Assembly: GCF_021134715.1 (NCBI RefSeq)
Contig: NC_060018.1
Coordinates: forward strand, 10,495,501 to 10,559,500
Direction of reading: 5' to 3'
DNA length: 64,000 nt
Source: Daphnia pulex
Taxonomy: Eukaryota > Arthropoda > Branchiopoda > Diplostraca > Daphniidae
Below are positions 14,441 to 24,654 of the stretch, piece by piece. The translations under genes were made by a program, and so were the position numbers. Below the pieces are notes generated by a model. That model saw only the letters and a program-made list of their open reading frames with translations. It did not search any database and was not told where the DNA came from. Numbering within the stretch: the stretch's first letter is position 1; every line of letters starts with the position of its first letter.

Positions 14441-15880
14441 TCAAATGTTTTCGTAAGGATCAAAGATAATGTCTTGTAAGTCTTTTGGGATTTCGGCAGC
14501 AGTCATTGGATTGTTTAACTTGTTACGCACCTCCATGGCAGAAGAGAGTAGTCGCAAGCGTGTCTCCATCATGCGGGCGTGGCCAGCCGTCTCACTTGTA
14601 GTACAAAGCTTGAATTGCGTAGTTTTCTTGGTCTCCCTGAGGGTTTTGGAATTGCGCTTGGAACTGTTATTTAAAATAGAATGAAGGGACGATTCAGCTG
14701 CAGGGGTCGTTCGGCCACCGGAATAAACAGCCATGGCACTTGATGGACGCTTTTGCGTATTCTTTGGGGCCCGTAAAGTCAAAGAGTCTTCTGGCGTAGA
14801 GTTGGAAAGAGCGTTGTCAAAAGATAGACGAAGTTCTCCTCTTTCATCATCAGCAGATAATCCTGTCCCATCTCCATCGTTACTCTGCTCACCCAAAAAC
14901 TGGCTAAAAACGAATCAATGGATGTAAAAATTGTGTTGAGAAATCGTTGCTGAATAAATAATTTATACCTGTTATCCTCCGACGACTCATCAGTCCTTTG
15001 AAAAAGGTCAGTATTGTGACTTTCATTTGGCTCCCTGCCCAAGAAGTGCTGAATCAAATCCCTTTCTTGCCCGGTGAGCAATTCATTAACTGCTTCGGTG
15101 TCAATCGCGCCCTGTTATGCAATAAATTATTAAAATAGTCAATATTTATCACACTTGATTTAGGAATTGAGTCAGAGATACATACCTCTATGGTTGATGT
15201 GACACAAGGATTGTCAATGTCCAAGTATTCATCCCAATACTTTTGGTACAAAGGATTCAATGGGCCAGTTGATGGGCCACCACCTGTTGATATGGAAATG
15301 GAACATGGCTATAAAATAGCTATTATAATTAGAGTGTTGAGTGAAATGGAGAGGCTACCTGTCTCGCTCAATCCAGCTTTATGATTGCGAATGATCTGAC
15401 GGGCTTTTTGCTCAAAATTGCCAAACTTCTTCTTCACAGCATCAGGAAGTTTTGGTGGACAATCGGGATGTTCCAACACAATGCACTCTGTAATAATCAC
15501 CCAAGCTTGCTTGCGAGTTTCCTTTGTCACAAGAGCACTGAAAGATCCAGCAATGGAATCCTATAATAAATAACTCTGTTTAGTTTGAATTGATGCAGTC
15601 AAATAAACTAGATTTTTACCTTGTTAATGATGGCATGAGAGAGCAACGATTCAGTTTCACCATCAGTCCACGTCTCTCGTTTCTTCTTGCCGACCGATGC
15701 TGAAGCAAGACGACTAACTGTATTTCTTGCATTTTTAGATTGAATCGAAACAGAGTTATTTACTGTTTTAGTAGCCATTTCTTTTAATTGAGATGAACAC
15801 AAGTCCACACCGGTGGGAAAAGTCAAAAAATTGTCAAACAAGGCTGTGTTTTTTCGTCTGCTATGATACCTATCTGCCAT
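14441..15880 (-). CDS. Myb/SANT-like DNA-binding protein of the Harbinger element
   Basis: Five minus-strand exons (about 15880-15620, 15560-15360, 15290-15187, 15112-14970, 14905-14441) with plausible splice sites. The first two encode a Myb/SANT-like trihelix: RETWTDGETESLLSHA, then KFGNFEQKARQIIRNHKAG. The rest is polar with a C-terminal helical segment (TRLRLLSSAMEVRNKL). In Harbinger elements this protein binds the subterminal repeats and brings the nuclease to the nucleus. No internal stop was seen in the exons checked, so it is better preserved than the nuclease. Confidence 0.8.
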
Positions 15881-16129
15881 GAAAGGACTATTTCTATTGG
15901 TTCATTAAACTCCTCCCCCTTCTTTTGCCAAGTCGAGTACTTCTTCTGCCAAGTCGAGTTTTAATTTTTAACTTGGCTAAGTCAGCATCGCTTTTGGTTT
16001 CAGAATTCTACTTAGACTTACAATTTCAAGTTTGAATTTCAAGTTGAATACTTGACTTAGCCAAGTCAAGTTTGATCGGTTAAGTCAAGTTTTTTTTCAA
16101 AGTCAAGTGAGAAGTTCAGAATTCGACCC

Positions 16130-16132
16130 CTG
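16130..16132 (+). repeat. Harbinger target-site duplication CTG, right copy
   Basis: Matches 12027-12029. The viral minus-strand gene resumes directly to its right. Confidence 0.75.
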
Positions 16133-16366
16133 TTCCAATGGAGCATGTAATGATTCTGCCCACAAAATTGGTGTATCATAAGTTTTAGAAGGACGCGGTC
16201 CTTTTACTTCTAAGACACGACCATCCTTCATGATTACAGCAGTATACCGTTCACTGTTTACAATTACACGAAGCATAGACTTTGGTTCAATGGTATCCGT
16301 TGCAATCGCGGCAAGTGGAGTAATTACCATATCATCATCCATGTAATTTGGGTCAATTGCAGCCAT
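16133..16366 (-). pseudogene. Unrecognised viral protein, N-terminal part (split by Harbinger)
   Basis: The minus-strand frame begins MAAIDPNYMDDDMVITPLAA and runs for about 78 codons to the Harbinger target site, including RYTAVIMKDGRVLEVKG and RPSKTYDTPILWAESL. It continues at 12026 on the other side of the transposon. An AAGAATAGTA motif lies about 80 bases upstream (16445-16454, minus strand). No family is recognised; the RPSK-Y-T-W motif might allow a profile search to place it. Confidence 0.6.
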
Positions 16367-16525
16367 TGTTTCTCTAACTTGTTGGTAAGAGCAGAAAGAA
16401 AAGAAATCAGTACTTCAATTTTTATTTTGTATTAATGATTATATTACTATTCTTACTAACTCGGTGGCAGCAAAGGTGCCGCATTTTTGCCAGGCTTTTT
16501 TTAACAAGTTCTTAAAAAGCGCTGC

Positions 16526-17676
16526 TTACTCATAATCTCTAATTGCAATCCCCACAGGAAACCGTAACAATCCATCATCTGTCTTCTCTTGATACCGCAC
16601 CGTTAACATTTTACCAATATAGTTATCACCTGATTCAAATAATTGTTGCCGTTCCTCTCGTGTACCACGTGGGCGACAGGCAAATTCTTTTCCTTCTTCT
16701 GTCTGGCAGATCCAAACAACACATCCCTTTTCTACACCATCTCCCATTCTCCCTCCTTGAACCCAACAATCTTACATTCTTCATCTAAGAACTCCTTGTA
16801 TTTCTGTAAATGAACCGATCGAGCATTCGAGTATAAACCCGTCATGTTTCGTAGCATAATTCCTTCATAGCCATCTGCAACATATTCTGCATGTTTCTCT
16901 TTCATTTTATTCTCTGATTCACAGTATTCTGTTTTTACTAAGACCAGGTGCTGAAAATTATATTCTTTGAAATGCCATCGTAATGTAATACATCGATCTT
17001 GAAAGTTTTGATCATTAATCATATCACACACATGAAACTTGATCTGTTCTTGTTTTGGTTGAAGTGTTTCATTCTTCACAAGCCCCATAATCTCTTGAAA
17101 TGTAAGTGTATCACTGTATAATTCACCATCCAGAATAATATTTGCAGATAATAAGTCAATTTCTTCTCGAATATGTTCCAAGTGAGGATATGCTTTTCGA
17201 TTACGAGAAAAGAGTCCGTTTCCAGGAATAGCTACCATTCGAGCTCCATCCAGTTTTGGCTGAATATAACAAGGAAACAATATACTTCTACCACGCTTGT
17301 TATAATCATGCGCCAACATTGGACTGGGAGCGGTATCATCTGTTGGTGCATTCCTTGTAGTAACGGTAGTTGCTCTAACAATGGATGCATTAGATGCAGT
17401 TGCAGCATCTTTGGATCGCGGAGCATATTTCCCATCTCGTTTCTTCTGCCATGTACTTTGTGCTTCTGAAATAGCCTGTTGCAATGGAGTTGTTTCATTT
17501 GATCGCCCAATATTTTTCCCTTTTAAAATTATTTTCTCATTTTGTTGTAGTTTACCACCTTCATACCCATGCAATGTTCGAATATAAATAGATCCCATGG
17601 TTTCCACCACTTCAATAGACCATTGCTTGATTTTACCATTCGTAGCCGTCCCATACAATGTAGGAAATTGTGACAT
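16526..17676 (-). pseudogene. ATP-dependent DNA ligase, giant-virus type
   Basis: It would seal nicks using ATP, probably in cytoplasmic virus factories. From the start Met at 17676 there is an N-terminal WGR-like region (ending KGKNIGRSNETTPLQQAI), a linker rich in Ala/Thr, then the nucleotidyltransferase core: motif I QPKLDGAR with the adenylation lysine, motif III LDGELY, motif IV EGIMLRN and motif V LQKYKEF. A frameshift near 16,735-16,745 separates the core from the OB-fold domain (16526-16735), which ends with the motif VI-like RFPVGIAIRDYE. All catalytic motifs are present; the single shift in a short overlap is the only clear lesion. An open TTG codon lies further upstream at 17700, but the ATG at 17676 better fits the alignment start. 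Confidence 0.88.
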
Positions 17677-17712
17677 AAGGTTATATAATGTACTATACAA
17701 TGTTATAGTTTA

Positions 17713-17714
17713 TA
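17713..17714 (+). repeat. TA target duplication, left of pogo-like element
   Basis: TA at 17713-17714 and 22129-22130 bracket the element, as expected for the pogo/Tc1/mariner superfamily. Confidence 0.7.
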
Positions 17715-18225
17715 GGGGGGAGTGGGGCTATTCCGGACAACATTTTTCCAACTGTGTTCTAGTAGATATTTCTTGAAATGCAAGCAAATATAAGTATTTC
17801 TTTTTGGACCAAAATGTAGCCTAGCTTTTCTACTTTTAAAAACTTATTTTACAAACTGTTTATGTTAATAAATGGCTTTCATATAAACGTTTTAGTTTCA
17901 TTGCCTTTTTGTCCGGTTTTACCCGACCGAAGGGGCTTTTTCGGACAGTTTACGAATAAATATATTTAAAATAGTTCCGGAACCGGAATTTCATTTCCGT
18001 TTTGATGGTATAACTTTTATGTTACCATAAAGTAAAGGAATTAAAAGAAATTAAAAGAAATGAAAGACAGTATAGTAAAAGGTTGTTTTCCGTTTTTATG
18101 TTGTTTTGTTTAGCAGAACCCGCAAAAAGGGGGAGGAGCCTATAGTAGCAGAAGTTATAGTGTCAGAACGGCGGGTTCTAATATTCTGTGTAGCATAACA
18201 ACTAAATTCAATAAGTTCATTGTGA

Positions 18226-20629
18226 AAATGATTCGTGTCTACAAGATAAAAAGGATAAACCACCACCTACTGATGCTGAGATAGTTTCTGCATTACTTTT
18301 GATTAAAACTAGTGATAAATCATTAAGAGAAGTTGCTAAAACAAGTGGTATTCCAAAAAGCACACTTTGTGATTATTCGAAACGGTTTCCAGACTTTTCA
18401 AACCTACCACCTGATACCAAAATTAAACCAACATTTCACCATCTACAAGTGCTCAAACCAACACACGAGAAAGAATTAACAGATTACTTGATTGCATCAC
18501 AACTAAGAAGCCATGGCCTGACACCCAAAAAGCTGAAACTTCTCGTGTACTCTTATGCTGTTTTTAATGGTATCCCAGTCCCTCCAACTTGGGTGCAAAA
18601 GAAAACAGCTGGAAAAGATTGGTTCACTAGTTTTCTCAAACGAAACCAGAGGCTGTCAATTCGTAAACCTGAAGCAACGAGCCAGGCTAGGGCAGCTGCA
18701 TTAAAAAAAGTCGTAATGACCGTGTTGAAGGTGGATGAGCAATATGTGACGCACAAGTTTGATGCAGATTCAGTTTTCAATACAGATGAGACGAATAACC
18801 CAACTGTAGTTGAACCAGCCAAAGTAATTGCACAGAAAGGCACTCACCAGGTATTATTTCTCGTTCAATTTGTTTTTCTTTTCTAAAGATTAACATATTT
18901 AATAATTTCAGGTTCATCAAATGACTTCTCAAGAAAGAGGTGTAAACGTAACAATGTTGCCCTTCGTAAATGCTGCTGGAAAGTTATTCGGTGGTGTTTT
19001 TGTTTTTCCACGTAAGAAAGTTAGCGAGAAAATGAAAAACTTGCCAGAAGGTTTTATTGCACTAGCCCACTCTTCAGGATGGATGACAGAGGAAAACTTT
19101 TTTAAAGCTCTAAAACATTTTCATTCACAAGTTAAAAGTAGTAAAGAAAAGCCTATATTGTTGTTCCTCGATAACCACATCAGCCATATGGGTTATTCGA
19201 TTTGTATTTTCGCCAAAGAAAATGGCATAATTCTTCAAACATTGCCCCCTCATACTTCTCATGCTTCACAACCATTGGATAGAACTACATTTGGCCCATT
19301 TAAGTCCAATCTTGCAGATAGTCACTCGGATTGGATGAGGGAACATCCAGGTCAACGCATTTCAATTTATGAAATCCCTCTTCTTTCAAACCCTGCTCTT
19401 CAACGCGCATTCACTGAGAAAAATATTAAAAAGGGTTCAAGGCAACAGGTTTATTCCCTTTTAATCGTAATGCCATTCCTGACAGCATGTATGCTCCTTC
19501 GTTAGTAACTAATTTTCCAGGTATGCAAGTGTTTCCATTACATTTACTCCTATGTTTATAAATTAATGTCGACTTTACTACATTATACCTACAGCGCCAA
19601 CTAAGGTTAATTCTCGTCAAAATGGTCTTACTATTAGTAATACTATCCAGCATCTTCCCATCTAAGGTAAGTTTAAATGTATTCTAATGACAAGCAACGT
19701 TATTAAACTAAAATCCCTTTTTACAATTAATAGCAAACCAAACATTGCGATTTGAGATGCCGCCTTCTATAGCTGAACAGCATACCACAATGGCAACACA
19801 AGATCCTCCAAAGAGTCATTATTTATTGACAGTTTCATCAGCTGGACAGTTGACGTTGAGTCCAATAAATGTTTCACCCGTTTCTCAGCTACAAGAAAGT
19901 CGTTCTTCTGAAATTACGTCATCTAGTCCTACGCCAATAATTCAGACGGAACAAGAAAGAACAACGTCAACTGGGTCACCCTCAACAATTAATGAAATGT
20001 CTTCTCCTACCTCAAGTTTGCCTAACCAGCCAAACCCTCAACTACTGCTAACTACTCCAGTATCATTTCGCGACATTTATTCTTTTCGTCCACACGATAT
20101 TCTCCAATTGCCACAAGTCGCACAAAATGGGCCAAGAAATTCCAATCGAAATAAACGACTTGGGGCATCACGTTGTTTGACCAGCTCTCCAGAAATGAAA
20201 CGAATTCGAGAGGAACATGAATAAAAGGAGCGCAAGCTAAAAGCAGCAGAGAATCGGAAGTTAGCCAAAGCAACAAAAGCAAAAGCAGTTGGTGGAAAAA
20301 GGAAATCAAACAAAGTAAACAATGTGGAAGAGGTAATCAAAACTTTTATTTGTTATATTTTTCAAACCAATGATGCCTTTCTTTGTTAACTGTATTACTT
20401 ATATAATTTTCAGGATCAAAACTTGGAAACGACACTTGCAGTTTCGAATCCACCACAGGGAAAGAACAGAACCTCCAGAGTGCTGCGGTACGATAAGGAA
20501 AATGTGCCACCAATCAATCTCGTAGAAGAAGAAGAGTACCTTCCGAGTGAACCACGTAATGATCCAGTTGTCCCAAGAAGGGAAAGAATAACTCGAGCAG
20601 TAAAGCAAAGCAGAATAACTAATGTATGA
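18226..20629 (+). CDS. Pogo/Tigger-like transposase (HTH + DDE_1)
   Basis: The N-terminal Psq-type HTH (SLREVAKTSGIPKSTLCDYS) is followed by a CENPB-like HTH region (LRSHGLTPKKLKLLVYSYA), then the DDE_1 core: NTDETNNPTVVEP, LFLDNHISH and PPHTSHASQPLD. The GT-AG intron is at about 18850-18910. The C-terminal part (19745-20224 and 20415-20629) is Ser/Pro-rich, then Lys/Arg-rich. Lesions: no clear start ATG in frame, a one-base shift in an A run near 19430, and a TAA at 20222. Nearest relative in this window is the decayed copy at 57.0-58.9 kb (shared EATSQARAA and DETNN blocks). It would act in the nucleus on the TIRs. Confidence 0.85.
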
Positions 20630-20777
20630 AGTCGTTAACCTTAACCATGTCTTTTAGTGTTTGTTTTCGTGAAAAAGATAACAAAGAAGGTTTCAATACA
20701 ACACCATTAATCGAGATAACATCTCTTGTGTTTTTATTTCCCTGATCAAGAAATCAATTAATGTTTCAATCGGTGAC

Positions 20778-21554
20778 TCACACTGACTCACCTTTCTTCA
20801 ACAAAATCTTTTGCAACTTAATTGGAATTTGGGAAATAATAGACTTTACATAACCATCTTTTTCAGTTAAAGAAACAAATGTGTTTTTGATTTCTTCATA
20901 AAGATCTTTTTCACTGTGTACACGCATTTCTTGTTCGTCGAACTCTGTCAAGATTTTTGAGAACACTGCATCCATTGGCATCAAATCACCACTAGCTGGT
21001 GGCCAGCTATCCAGAACAGACATTCTTGGATTTTCTCCGAGCCATTTAGTAACTTTGAGACTGCTATAAACTGGATATCTAAAACGATAAGAATTGTTTT
21101 ATATTAAATGAACATGAAGTTTTCCAATAAACAATAGGCTACTTATTGTGAACGACTGTAATGGGCTCCACTGTTGGGTAAGATGCCATCACCTCCAAGA
21201 GAAAATTAATATATTGCTGGGAGTCAATCCGGGTTTGAACTTTACGAATAAGATTGCATCCATCCTCATTTGGTTGTGAGATGCAACCAACCACGGAAAC
21301 CCTGCATGGTATATTGGTTCGTTGAGTACCAAAATATGAAGATATTACTCCTTTGCAATCAAACCTGGCATAATATTAAATCGATTGTTTTAAAAGTATG
21401 TATATGAATAAAATAAATAGAATTAAGTATACTTGTAGCGATGTTCGTTGACGTAAACTTTTGACAACCAAAATGTAACTGGCTTTTCACGAAGCTTTGA
21501 AGAAAAATCCATTCGTTCCTCTTTCTGTGAGGTAGAGATAGGCCACTGTGCCAT
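20778..21554 (-). CDS. Second, Tc1-like DDE_3 protein inside the pogo-like element
   Basis: Minus-strand exons (about 21554-21434, 21368-21147, 21080-20778) encode a protein with the DDE_3 layout: a beta-hairpin near FDCKGVISSYFGTQR, a helix (SQQYINFLLEVMASY), a strand where DN.P.H is expected but VVHNKYPVY is seen, and the WPPASGDLMPMDAVF motif that in Tc1/mariner reads WPP.SPDLNPIE. The second and third catalytic acidic positions therefore look altered. It could be a captured, nuclease-dead accessory protein or a domesticated regulator. No stop was seen in the exons checked. Confidence 0.65.
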
Positions 21555-22128
21555 CTTTCAACAATGAGCTCGTCTTATTCTATCTGTATAAAGAAATCAA
21601 TTCGTCCAACACAGCTTTAGAACACTTGTCACTTTTCACTTGACGATTTTTGTCAATCACGGAATATTCCGCATCACGTTTTTTGTTAAAAGCGAAATTA
21701 GGCTCCACCCTAAAGGAGGGGCTTAGCAGGCCAAAAAATCAAATTTTTTCGTCCGGAATAACCCCGCCAATATAGCATTCCCATTCTCGTTAATTGTGAA
21801 TAAACGAGACAACAAAAAATTTTAAAAAATTTTAAACTTTAAAAGAGAATTGAATGGGCATTTCAGTAATATATAGATAAACTAGATTTAGAATTTTTTA
21901 AATGTTCAAAGTCAAAATTAAAGCAGAACACAATTTTTTTGTATTGGAAAAACAAGATTTTCTTACATTACTCTAAAACTAATTATTATTTTTTTACCAA
22001 CTTTGGCATGCCAGTACCTAACATGGTTATGCATCACTTGGTAAAAAATTATTTCCGTAATGGATTTATATCAGGGCGATAAGGCGGTTGTCCGGAATAG
22101 CCCCGTCCGAAATAGCCCCTCTCCCCCT
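21555..22128. other. Pogo-like element right non-coding end
   Basis: AT-rich spacer with internal CCGGAATA(A/G)CCCCG units at about 21,762 and 22,092, which repeat the TIR core and may be extra transposase sites. Confidence 0.6.
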
Positions 22129-22186
22129 TATTCTACTTTTTAATAATTCATTTTTTTTATGTTTTGCTTTTTTCTGTAACACACGT

Positions 22187-23406
22187 TCAGCTCGGACTAT
22201 ATTTTGATAATGGATAGGTTAGATAGATTGATCTTATTGTTGGTAGACTAAATACTCGAAAATAAAATACACAGTCTTCTCTAACTTCATATTCAGGTTC
22301 TTCAGGAAACTGAACTTGTTGATACACCATTTGTGTAACAGAAACTTGACCATGACGTATTCGCTGTATACCATCAAGCATAATACATCCGCTTGGAGCT
22401 TGACGCAGTACATTATGCATAATCGTATAATCCAATGGATCAATCACAGAATAGGGCTGTGAATGCTCTCTGTCTTGAAAGAAACTACGAAGAAGAATAT
22501 CGGTGTTACCCATACTCTTCCCAATCAATTCCAATCGTTGTGGATGCATCTCATCATCTGCATTAAAAAAACAGAAAATATCTGTCTGTAATTGTTTTGC
22601 AGCACAATTACGATTGGTAGATGCATTCTGTTTCTTATCTGTTATCAAGATACGAATGGGATAGGAATAGGATACAACAGGAAAATCAGTTGTTGAACTA
22701 CAGCTTACTACAACTTCATCTGGACTACGAGTCTGATGTTCAAGCGCATCCAATAATCGCAGACAGTGTGAAATATGCTTTACAAAACATGGGATGGCAA
22801 CACCGATTCTCATATGGAGTTCTCTGTATTGTTCCTCCTTTTTAACATGATGAAATGTAATTGCATCTGTAATTCGATAAGTTACAGAATTGTAATAATC
22901 GCTGTGAAATTGCTCATGATGTACAATATGTACATAGGATAATGCATTAATCCATGTACCAATACATACATCTGCATTAGGATGTACTACTTCTGGGTGC
23001 AAATGTACATAGGAATACAGTTCCTTATAAAGTGTACTTGTTATGACAATTCCTGCACCACTATAGAAAAAATCAAAGGTTGGTGGATGATGTACATTTC
23101 CAATGGATGTCATGGTGGTTGGATCATTGGTTATTACTAATTGCTGCATACGATCATGAAATACATAGATATCATCATCAAATATAATCATATAATCATA
23201 TAATTCAAGTGTCATATTCATAAAGAAATCAATGACTTTCTGTGATTGTGATTCATGATCATCCTTTGCAGTCCAGTGATAGATACGCTGCGTAGGATCA
23301 TGAATATGCCCTAGATAATAGATATCTTCTACCAGGTTTCACGCTGCCATACAACTCGTGTATTCCATTAGGATTCACATGTTAGAATGACGTATGCAAT
23401 TCGCAT
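22187..23406 (-). pseudogene. Two-domain glycosyltransferase (GT31-like + GT2-like), viral
   Basis: The N-terminal half looks like a Fringe/galactosyltransferase (GT31) module: an RIAYVILTCES strand, WQRETW, then YDYMIIFDDDIYVF with the DxD metal site. The C-terminal half starts IGVAIPCFVKHISHCLRLLD and has NASTNRNCAAK and CFFNADDEMHPQRLE, typical of GT2 enzymes. Together they could build glycans on virion fibres, as in mimivirus-like viruses. The ATG at 23406 is chosen because homology starts there and AAGAATAGTA lies 15 bases upstream. Lesions: a TAA shortly after the start (near 23,368) and a frameshift before 23,340; from 23,330 to 22,187 the frame is open. Confidence 0.8.
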
Positions 23407-23420
23407 TGCCTACAATTATC

Positions 23421-23446
23421 TACTATTCTTTACATAAGCACTTTTT
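23421..23446 (-). promoter_or_regulatory. AAGAATAGTA promoter-like motif and hairpin
   Basis: Read on the minus strand, AAGAATAGTA (23421-23430) lies 15 bases before the glycosyltransferase ATG. Beside it a GCACTTTTT/AAAAAGTGC hairpin (about 23438-23458) follows the stop-proximal end of the phosphatase gene upstream. The pair looks like terminator plus promoter in an operon-like string of minus-strand genes. Confidence 0.5.
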
Positions 23447-23471
23447 AAAAAAAAGTGCGGCAAAAAGATTT

Positions 23472-23951
23472 TTAAATATACCTCACATGCGGTAAAATAT
23501 TTGTTTGCCATTCCTTTGTAAAATAGCGAATCGAATCCTCAAAGTTTGCACCTGGTGTAAATGCAATCGGTCGCCGTTGCCTAATATATGTCATTGCATC
23601 CTCCATCTTCATCCGATTATTTGCAATTAAAAAGAATGCAACTTCTGCTGCACTCCGTTGCATTCCTGCCATACAATGCACCAAGATCGTTTTACCTTTA
23701 TTATATTCACTCATAATTTTATGAGCAATCTCTACTGACCACAATGCCATATTACGTATTTCCTCTTCTTGTAAATTATCATCTACAGGAATACGATATC
23801 GAACAGGAACCATAAAAGAAAATGGTAAATTTTTGGTACAATTAAATACAACTTGAATATTTCAATCATGTAAAAAGCCTTCATCCACAGAAGCTCGGAC
23901 ATTGCCAAGCCAAAGACGTGGAACAATTTCGTCTGCATTATTTGATGGCAT
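23472..23951 (-). pseudogene. Dual-specificity protein phosphatase, viral
   Basis: The protein carries the DSP active-site loop HCMAGMQRSA (Cys nucleophile, Arg at +6), a general-acid region IPVDDN and a C-terminal helix with MEDAMTYIRQRRP. The N-terminus (from the ATG at 23951) has EIVPRLWLGN, a common DSP opening strand. Length is about 158 residues, normal for small DSPs. One in-frame TGA at 23862-23864 interrupts the N-terminal third; a shorter frame from the Met at 23813 is intact and keeps the catalytic core. Viral DSPs dephosphorylate host or virion proteins. Confidence 0.85.
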
Positions 23952-23986
23952 CGTTTACCTCCTTTATCATACTATTTATTCTGTTT

Positions 23987-24346
23987 TTATATTCTCGATT
24001 GTTTGGTACTCCATTTATTCTTCCGTCTGGCACTGTATTTTTTCCTCCATTTGGCACGTACATTGTCTAAACAAATCTTTTGCAGTATCAATCTGTTTAC
24101 GAATGGCAATGATGGCATATCAGGAAACCCAAACCGAAGTTGCTTTTGTGTAGTAGACCACGCATAGAATAGTTCAATCAATTGTACTGCAAGATTGTGG
24201 GCATCATCTCCGTTACGTCCTTCTACCGCGAATAATACATAATAAAATGACGTCATGTTCCATCCATCAAATAAGGGTTCGCGTAATGAATTCTGAAATA
24301 CACCAATGATATGCTCATTACGTGCGGGATGACAACGGGGGCACAT
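23987..24346 (-). CDS. Unrecognised viral protein (119 aa)
   Basis: Open frame starting MCPRCHPARNEHI, with a CxxC at the N-terminus and a helical stretch LAVQLIELFYAWSTTQ; the C-terminus is basic. It is transcribed away from the gene at 24418, sharing a 70-base AT-rich divergent promoter region. No family is recognised. The intact frame, the lack of introns and the position within the viral string support a real viral gene. Confidence 0.6.
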   Translation of the reverse strand: MCPRCHPARNEHIIGVFQNSLREPLFDGWNMTSFYYVLFAVEGRNGDDAHNLAVQLIELFYAWSTTQKQLRFGFPDMPSLPFVNRLILQKICLDNVRAKWRKKYSARRKNKWSTKQSRI

Positions 24347-24400
24347 TCTTTGTTACTATTATATAATAATGATCTAATCAATTTTATATATAAAGCAAAT

Positions 24401-24417
24401 GAATAGTAGATAGAGTA
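24401..24417 (+). promoter_or_regulatory. GAATAGTAGATAGAG motif before viral gene
   Basis: GAATAGTAGATAGAG directly precedes the ATG at 24418. The same core stands before the glycosyltransferase (AGAATAGTAGATA) and Erv1-like (AGAATAGTATA) genes, so it is probably a viral promoter element. Confidence 0.55.
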
Positions 24418-24648
24418 ATGAGTACAATTGCAGCCGTCGGCTGGGTAGATCTCAATCATATATTGGATTTATTTAAAGAAAATCGTAAGATAGAATGGCT
24501 TACCTTATATACTGTTAATCAATTATTGTTAGACAGAGAGAATCGTACAACGTTTTGGCATCGCTCTAAAGAATCCCAATTATTGATTCAAATGCTACGA
24601 AAACGTGAAACATTGGATAAAAAATTGAATGATTCATTACATATATAA
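24418..24648 (+). CDS. Unrecognised small viral protein (76 aa)
   Basis: Intact frame beginning MSTIAAVGWVDLNHILDLFK; predicted all-helical, without membrane segments. It ends 6 bases before the ATG of the next gene, suggesting tight viral packing. No family is recognised. Confidence 0.6.
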   Translation: MSTIAAVGWVDLNHILDLFKENRKIEWLTLYTVNQLLLDRENRTTFWHRSKESQLLIQMLRKRETLDKKLNDSLHI

Positions 24649-24654
24649 TTTACA

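Larger units (their letters stand above)
12030..16129 (+). mobile_element. PIF/Harbinger DNA transposon
   Basis: It begins GGGTCGAATTCTGAAC (12030-12045) and ends with the exact inverse (16114-16129). Inside both ends lie many AAGTCAAGT/ACTTGACTT subterminal repeats (12046-12245 and 15930-16110). It has the classic two-gene layout: a HARBI1-like nuclease on + (12360-13817) and a Myb/SANT-like DNA-binding protein on - (14441-15880), converging on a non-coding centre. Inserted into a viral gene with CTG duplication. Confidence 0.92.
17715..22128 (+). mobile_element. Pogo-like DNA transposon with two opposed genes
   Basis: Ends are inverted: the left begins GGGGGGAGTGGGGCTATTCC and GGACAAC follows, while the right end read inward is AGGGGGAGAGGGGCTATTTC, then a second GGGGCTATTCCGGACAAC unit. 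TA dinucleotides flank it. It carries a DDE_1 (pogo/Tigger) transposase on + and a Tc1-like DDE_3 protein on -. It lies in the intergenic region between the viral ligase promoter side and the 3' end of the glycosyltransferase gene. Confidence 0.88.
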
